Positions 63,070 to 64,000 of a DNA stretch of 64,000 nucleotides are shown one piece after another. A program made the position numbers and the translations under genes. Location of the stretch: the NCBI RefSeq assembly GCF_019145355.1, contig NZ_JAHSTY010000002.1:2108001-2172000 (forward strand), given 5' to 3'. The notes under the pieces are model-generated. The model was not told the DNA's origin and searched no databases. It saw only the letters and a program-made list of their open reading frames with translations. Source of the stretch: Pseudomonas azadiae (lineage in GTDB: Bacteria; Pseudomonadota; Gammaproteobacteria; Pseudomonadales; Pseudomonadaceae). The stretch's first letter is position 1. Every line of letters starts with the position of its first letter.

Positions 63070-64000
63070 TCAAATCGCCTCTAGTTCGCTCAAAAAGTCA
63101 CGAAGGTCATCAAAATCTTCCGCGCTGCCGGCGCGGAAGGTGGCGGCGGCCTGCACGTAGGCGCGCAGCGTTTCGGTCTGGAACACTTCCACCAACGGCA
63201 CTTCAAGGCCCAGTTCGGCCTGGACCCGCGAGGTGATCTGGATCGCCAGCAGAGAGTGGCCGCCCACCTCGAAGAAGTTGTCGTTCAGGCCCACCTGCGG
63301 CAGGCGCAGCACGTCGGCCCAGATCGCGGCGATCTGCTGCTCCAGCTCGGTTTCAGGGGCTACGTAGGCTTGTTGCAACTGGCTGGCGTCCGGCTCGGGC
63401 AAGGCCTTGCGGTCCAGCTTGCCGTTGGGGGTCAGGGGCATCTGCGCCAGGAACATGAAATGCGCCGGCACCATGTAATCCGGCAGGCGGGTTTTCAGGG
63501 CCCCGCGCAGGCTGTCGCGGAACTCGGCCTGGTCGGCCAGGTTGGCGTCTGCCGGCACCACATAAGCGACCAACTGCTTACCGGTCGGGCCGTCCTGGGC
63601 CACCACCACGGTTTCACCGACGCTGTCCTGCTCACGCAGGCGCGCTTCGATCTCGCCCAGTTCGATGCGGAAACCACGGATCTTCACCTGATGGTCGACA
63701 CGGCCGAGGTAATCCACCACGCCATCCGCACGGCCACGGGTCAGGTCGCCGCTGCGATACACACGGCTGCCCGGTTTGCCGAACGGGTCCGGCACGAAGC
63801 GCTCAGCGGTGAGCGCCGCACGCTCCAGGTAACCGCGCGCCACGCCCTCGCCGCCCAGATACAACTCACCGGCCACACCAATGGGTTGCAGGTTGAGGTG
63901 CGCGTCCAGCACGTAGCCGCTGCGGTTGCCCAGCAGCGTGCCAATCGGCGCGTAGACGGCGCCGCACGGATCGCCCTGGCGCGCCTTCCACAGCAGCGGC
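63070..64000 (-). CDS. pvdI: Pyoverdine NRPS, C-terminal end (predicted formyl-OH-Orn module)
   Basis: Only the last 310 or so codons are visible; the gene extends past the right edge. Seen are the second half of an adenylation domain (LGNRSGYVLDAHLNLQPIG, VYRSGDLTRGRADG, NGKLDRKALPEPD) and a carrier domain (DNFFEVGGHSLLAIQ), then a short acidic tail FDDLRDFLSELEAI that may dock onto PvdJ. The A-domain part closely matches module 2 of PvdD, including PLLWKARQGDPCG just after the A5 region, so the same residue, read as formyl-OH-Orn, is likely. The decisive pocket residues lie outside the window. The stop lies 3 bp before pvdJ. Confidence 0.82.
   Translation of the reverse strand, partial: PLLWKARQGDPCGAVYAPIGTLLGNRSGYVLDAHLNLQPIGVAGELYLGGEGVARGYLERAALTAERFVPDPFGKPGSRVYRSGDLTRGRADGVVDYLGRVDHQVKIRGFRIELGEIEARLREQDSVGETVVVAQDGPTGKQLVAYVVPADANLADQAEFRDSLRGALKTRLPDYMVPAHFMFLAQMPLTPNGKLDRKALPEPDASQLQQAYVAPETELEQQIAAIWADVLRLPQVGLNDNFFEVGGHSLLAIQITSRVQAELGLEVPLVEVFQTETLRAYVQAAATFRAGSAEDFDDLRDFLSELEAI

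Overview
The window is GC-rich, densely coded DNA from a fluorescent Pseudomonas, most likely of the P. fluorescens group. The main evidence is a pyoverdine locus in the P. aeruginosa order (pvdP, pvdM-pvdN-pvdO, pvdF, pvdE, fpvA, pvdD, pvdJ, pvdI), four PvdS-type promoters, and many Pseudomonas-style REP palindromes. No tRNA, rRNA, CRISPR array, insertion sequence or prophage gene was seen.

Layout. 1-5.6 kb: an acetoin catabolism block with acoA-acoB-acoC (E1 alpha, E1 beta, start of E2) on the minus strand. It has a sigma-54 promoter and distal inverted repeats that should bind the divergently encoded enhancer-binding protein AcoR. An acetoin/diacetyl reductase follows, with a matching palindrome upstream. 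5.7-8.4 kb: a ferrisiderophore-type TonB-dependent receptor and an AhpD-like protein. 8.7-16.4 kb: a regulator-rich stretch with a MexT-like LysR, a short AraC protein, two related winged-helix/ATPase regulators that converge and overlap by 54 bp, and a GlxA-type regulator facing a pirin. 16.6-16.9 kb: a small secreted protein made of 13-residue tandem repeats. 17.4-23.9 kb: tonB, exbD, exbB, a beta-propeller phytase and a TonB-dependent receptor, all on the minus strand. A good Pho box stands before the receptor and a second before exbB, so this looks like a phosphate-starvation module for organic phosphate (probably phytate), with its own energy-transducing complex. 24.4-26.4 kb: a membrane protein with a degenerate GGDEF domain, followed directly by an AraC regulator. 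26.4-30.5 kb: a LysR regulator and a cluster of YcaC-like hydrolase, amidohydrolase and a membrane-anchored ABM protein.

30.7-64 kb: the pyoverdine locus. PvdF makes formyl-hydroxyornithine and the NRPSs build the peptide. PvdE exports the precursor; PvdM, PvdN, PvdO and PvdP mature it in the periplasm, and FpvA re-imports the ferric form. From the adenylation pocket residues I read the chain order as ...formyl-OH-Orn (partial PvdI), D-Ser-Ser (PvdJ), Lys-formyl-OH-Orn-Lys-Ser (PvdD, with terminal thioesterase). Serine is assigned with good confidence. Lys and formyl-OH-Orn are assigned from pocket class plus context. Two pairs of 1.4-kb adenylation segments are nearly identical and collinear without indels, a sign of recent module duplication or gene conversion.

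Longer gene-free stretches mostly hold palindromic repeats. Five of these repeats share an inner inverted repeat of about 132 bp with REP-type arms outside it.
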